DNA of 14,242 bases from Gemmatimonadota bacterium (GTDB lineage Bacteria; Gemmatimonadota; Gemmatimonadetes; Gemmatimonadales; GWC2-71-9), in NCBI GenBank assembly GCA_003221075.1, contig QHUF01000242.1, positions 1 to 14,242 of the forward strand, in the 5' to 3' direction. The notes under the pieces were generated by a model. The model had not been told where the DNA came from and searched no databases. It saw only the letters and a list, made by a program, of their open reading frames with translations. Position numbers and translations under genes: made by a program. Shown piece by piece: positions 13,816 to 14,242 of the stretch. Position 1 is the stretch's first letter; each line of letters opens with the position of its first letter.

Positions 13816-14242
13816 GTGCGAATTGCGCTCGTAACAGACACGTACATGCCGCAGGTCAACGGCGTCACGACCGTGGTCGTCCGGATCGCGAACGTGCTCC
13901 GGGAATTCGGCCACAAGGTTGTGGTCGTCGCACCGCGGTATCCCGGCCACCCGGCCGCGGATTCGCACGAGCTGCGAATCCCCTCGGTGTCCTTTCCGCC
14001 GTATCCGGCCATCCGGCTATCGGTGCCGAAGTTCGGGGCCGTCGCGCGCTTCCTCGATCCGTTCGAGCCCGACGTCGTGCACGTGGCAACGGAAGGTCCG
14101 TTGGGTCTCACGGGCAGGCGCTACGCGGTGCGGCGCAGCATTCCCCTGGTCACGTCGTATCACACGAACTTCCCGCAGTACGCACGGCACTACGGCGCCG
14201 GTATCCTGGAGCCGCTCGTCTGGAAATGGCTGCGCTGGTTTC
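13816..14242 (+). CDS. GT4-family glycosyltransferase, 5' part only (cut by window end)
   Basis: The 142 visible residues are the N-terminal Rossmann domain of a GT-B fold glycosyltransferase. They begin VRIALVTDTYMPQVNGVTTV, with the glycine-bearing donor/acceptor loop NGVTT, then HVATEGPLG (about residues 91-99) and TSYHTNFPQYARHYG (about 112-126). These motifs are typical of the GT4 branch annotated as GDP-mannose-dependent alpha-mannosyltransferases, which also includes enzymes making glycosyl-diacylglycerols. The C-terminal nucleotide-sugar domain with its E-x7-E motif lies beyond the edge, so donor and acceptor cannot be assigned. I chose the GTG at 13816 because it aligns with the usual MRIAL start; the ATG at 13846 would remove the first strand. 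There is no Shine-Dalgarno; the gene follows a Pho-box-like operator and sits 65 bp after the kinase, so read-through from the two-component operon is also possible. Confidence 0.88.
   Translation, partial: MRIALVTDTYMPQVNGVTTVVVRIANVLREFGHKVVVVAPRYPGHPAADSHELRIPSVSFPPYPAIRLSVPKFGAVARFLDPFEPDVVHVATEGPLGLTGRRYAVRRSIPLVTSYHTNFPQYARHYGAGILEPLVWKWLRWF

Overview
The window is GC-rich, gene-dense bacterial DNA with a Gram-negative look: it carries a predicted outer-membrane barrel protein, a lipoprotein and a signal-peptide-bearing (periplasmic or secreted) nucleotidase. The DUF5916 protein, the strong G/C bias at third codon positions (which produces long antisense shadow ORFs) and the protein flavour suggest Gemmatimonadota or a related FCB-group lineage. 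That placement is an impression from protein style, not a computed one. I see no tRNA, rRNA, CRISPR array, transposase or phage gene.

The layout is two divergent blocks around an intergenic region at 9582-9729. Leftwards (minus strand) runs a tight four-gene nucleotide/nucleoside salvage operon. First comes an exported tandem nucleotidase (CpdB-like half fused to a UshA-like half, 9581-6459). It is followed by adenosine deaminase with an unusual ubiquitin-like N-terminal extension (6459-5224), a NupC-type concentrative nucleoside transporter (5224-3821) and a trimeric-type purine nucleoside phosphorylase (3824 or 3821 to 3021). Every junction is a stop/start overlap. Together they describe one route: nucleotides are dephosphorylated outside the cytoplasm, nucleosides are imported, adenosine becomes inosine, and inosine/guanosine are phosphorolysed to base plus ribose-1-phosphate. 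Beyond it on the same strand lies a separate DUF5916/CBM9-like predicted outer-membrane protein gene (2852-165). The 3' sides of the PNP gene and of the DUF5916 gene each carry a near-identical perfect palindrome.

Rightwards (plus strand) are a lipoprotein phosphoesterase of the AcpA/phospholipase C family (9730-11130), a strong intrinsic hairpin (11145-11175), and a PhoB/PhoR-like two-component pair overlapping by ATGA (11292-12044, 12041-13750). The 5' part of a GT4 glycosyltransferase starts at a GTG (13816) and runs off the window end. Just upstream of it are three heptamers spaced exactly 11 bp apart, the geometry of a Pho box. Related heptamers occur upstream of the two-component genes and in the divergent intergenic region.

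The most interesting reading is a phosphate-scavenging neighbourhood: an exported nucleotidase feeding a complete purine-nucleoside salvage operon, a second surface phosphoesterase, and a PhoBR-like sensor next to a glycosyltransferase that might serve in phosphate-free lipid synthesis. Individual gene identities are mostly secure; the shared regulation and the lipid-remodelling link are inference.
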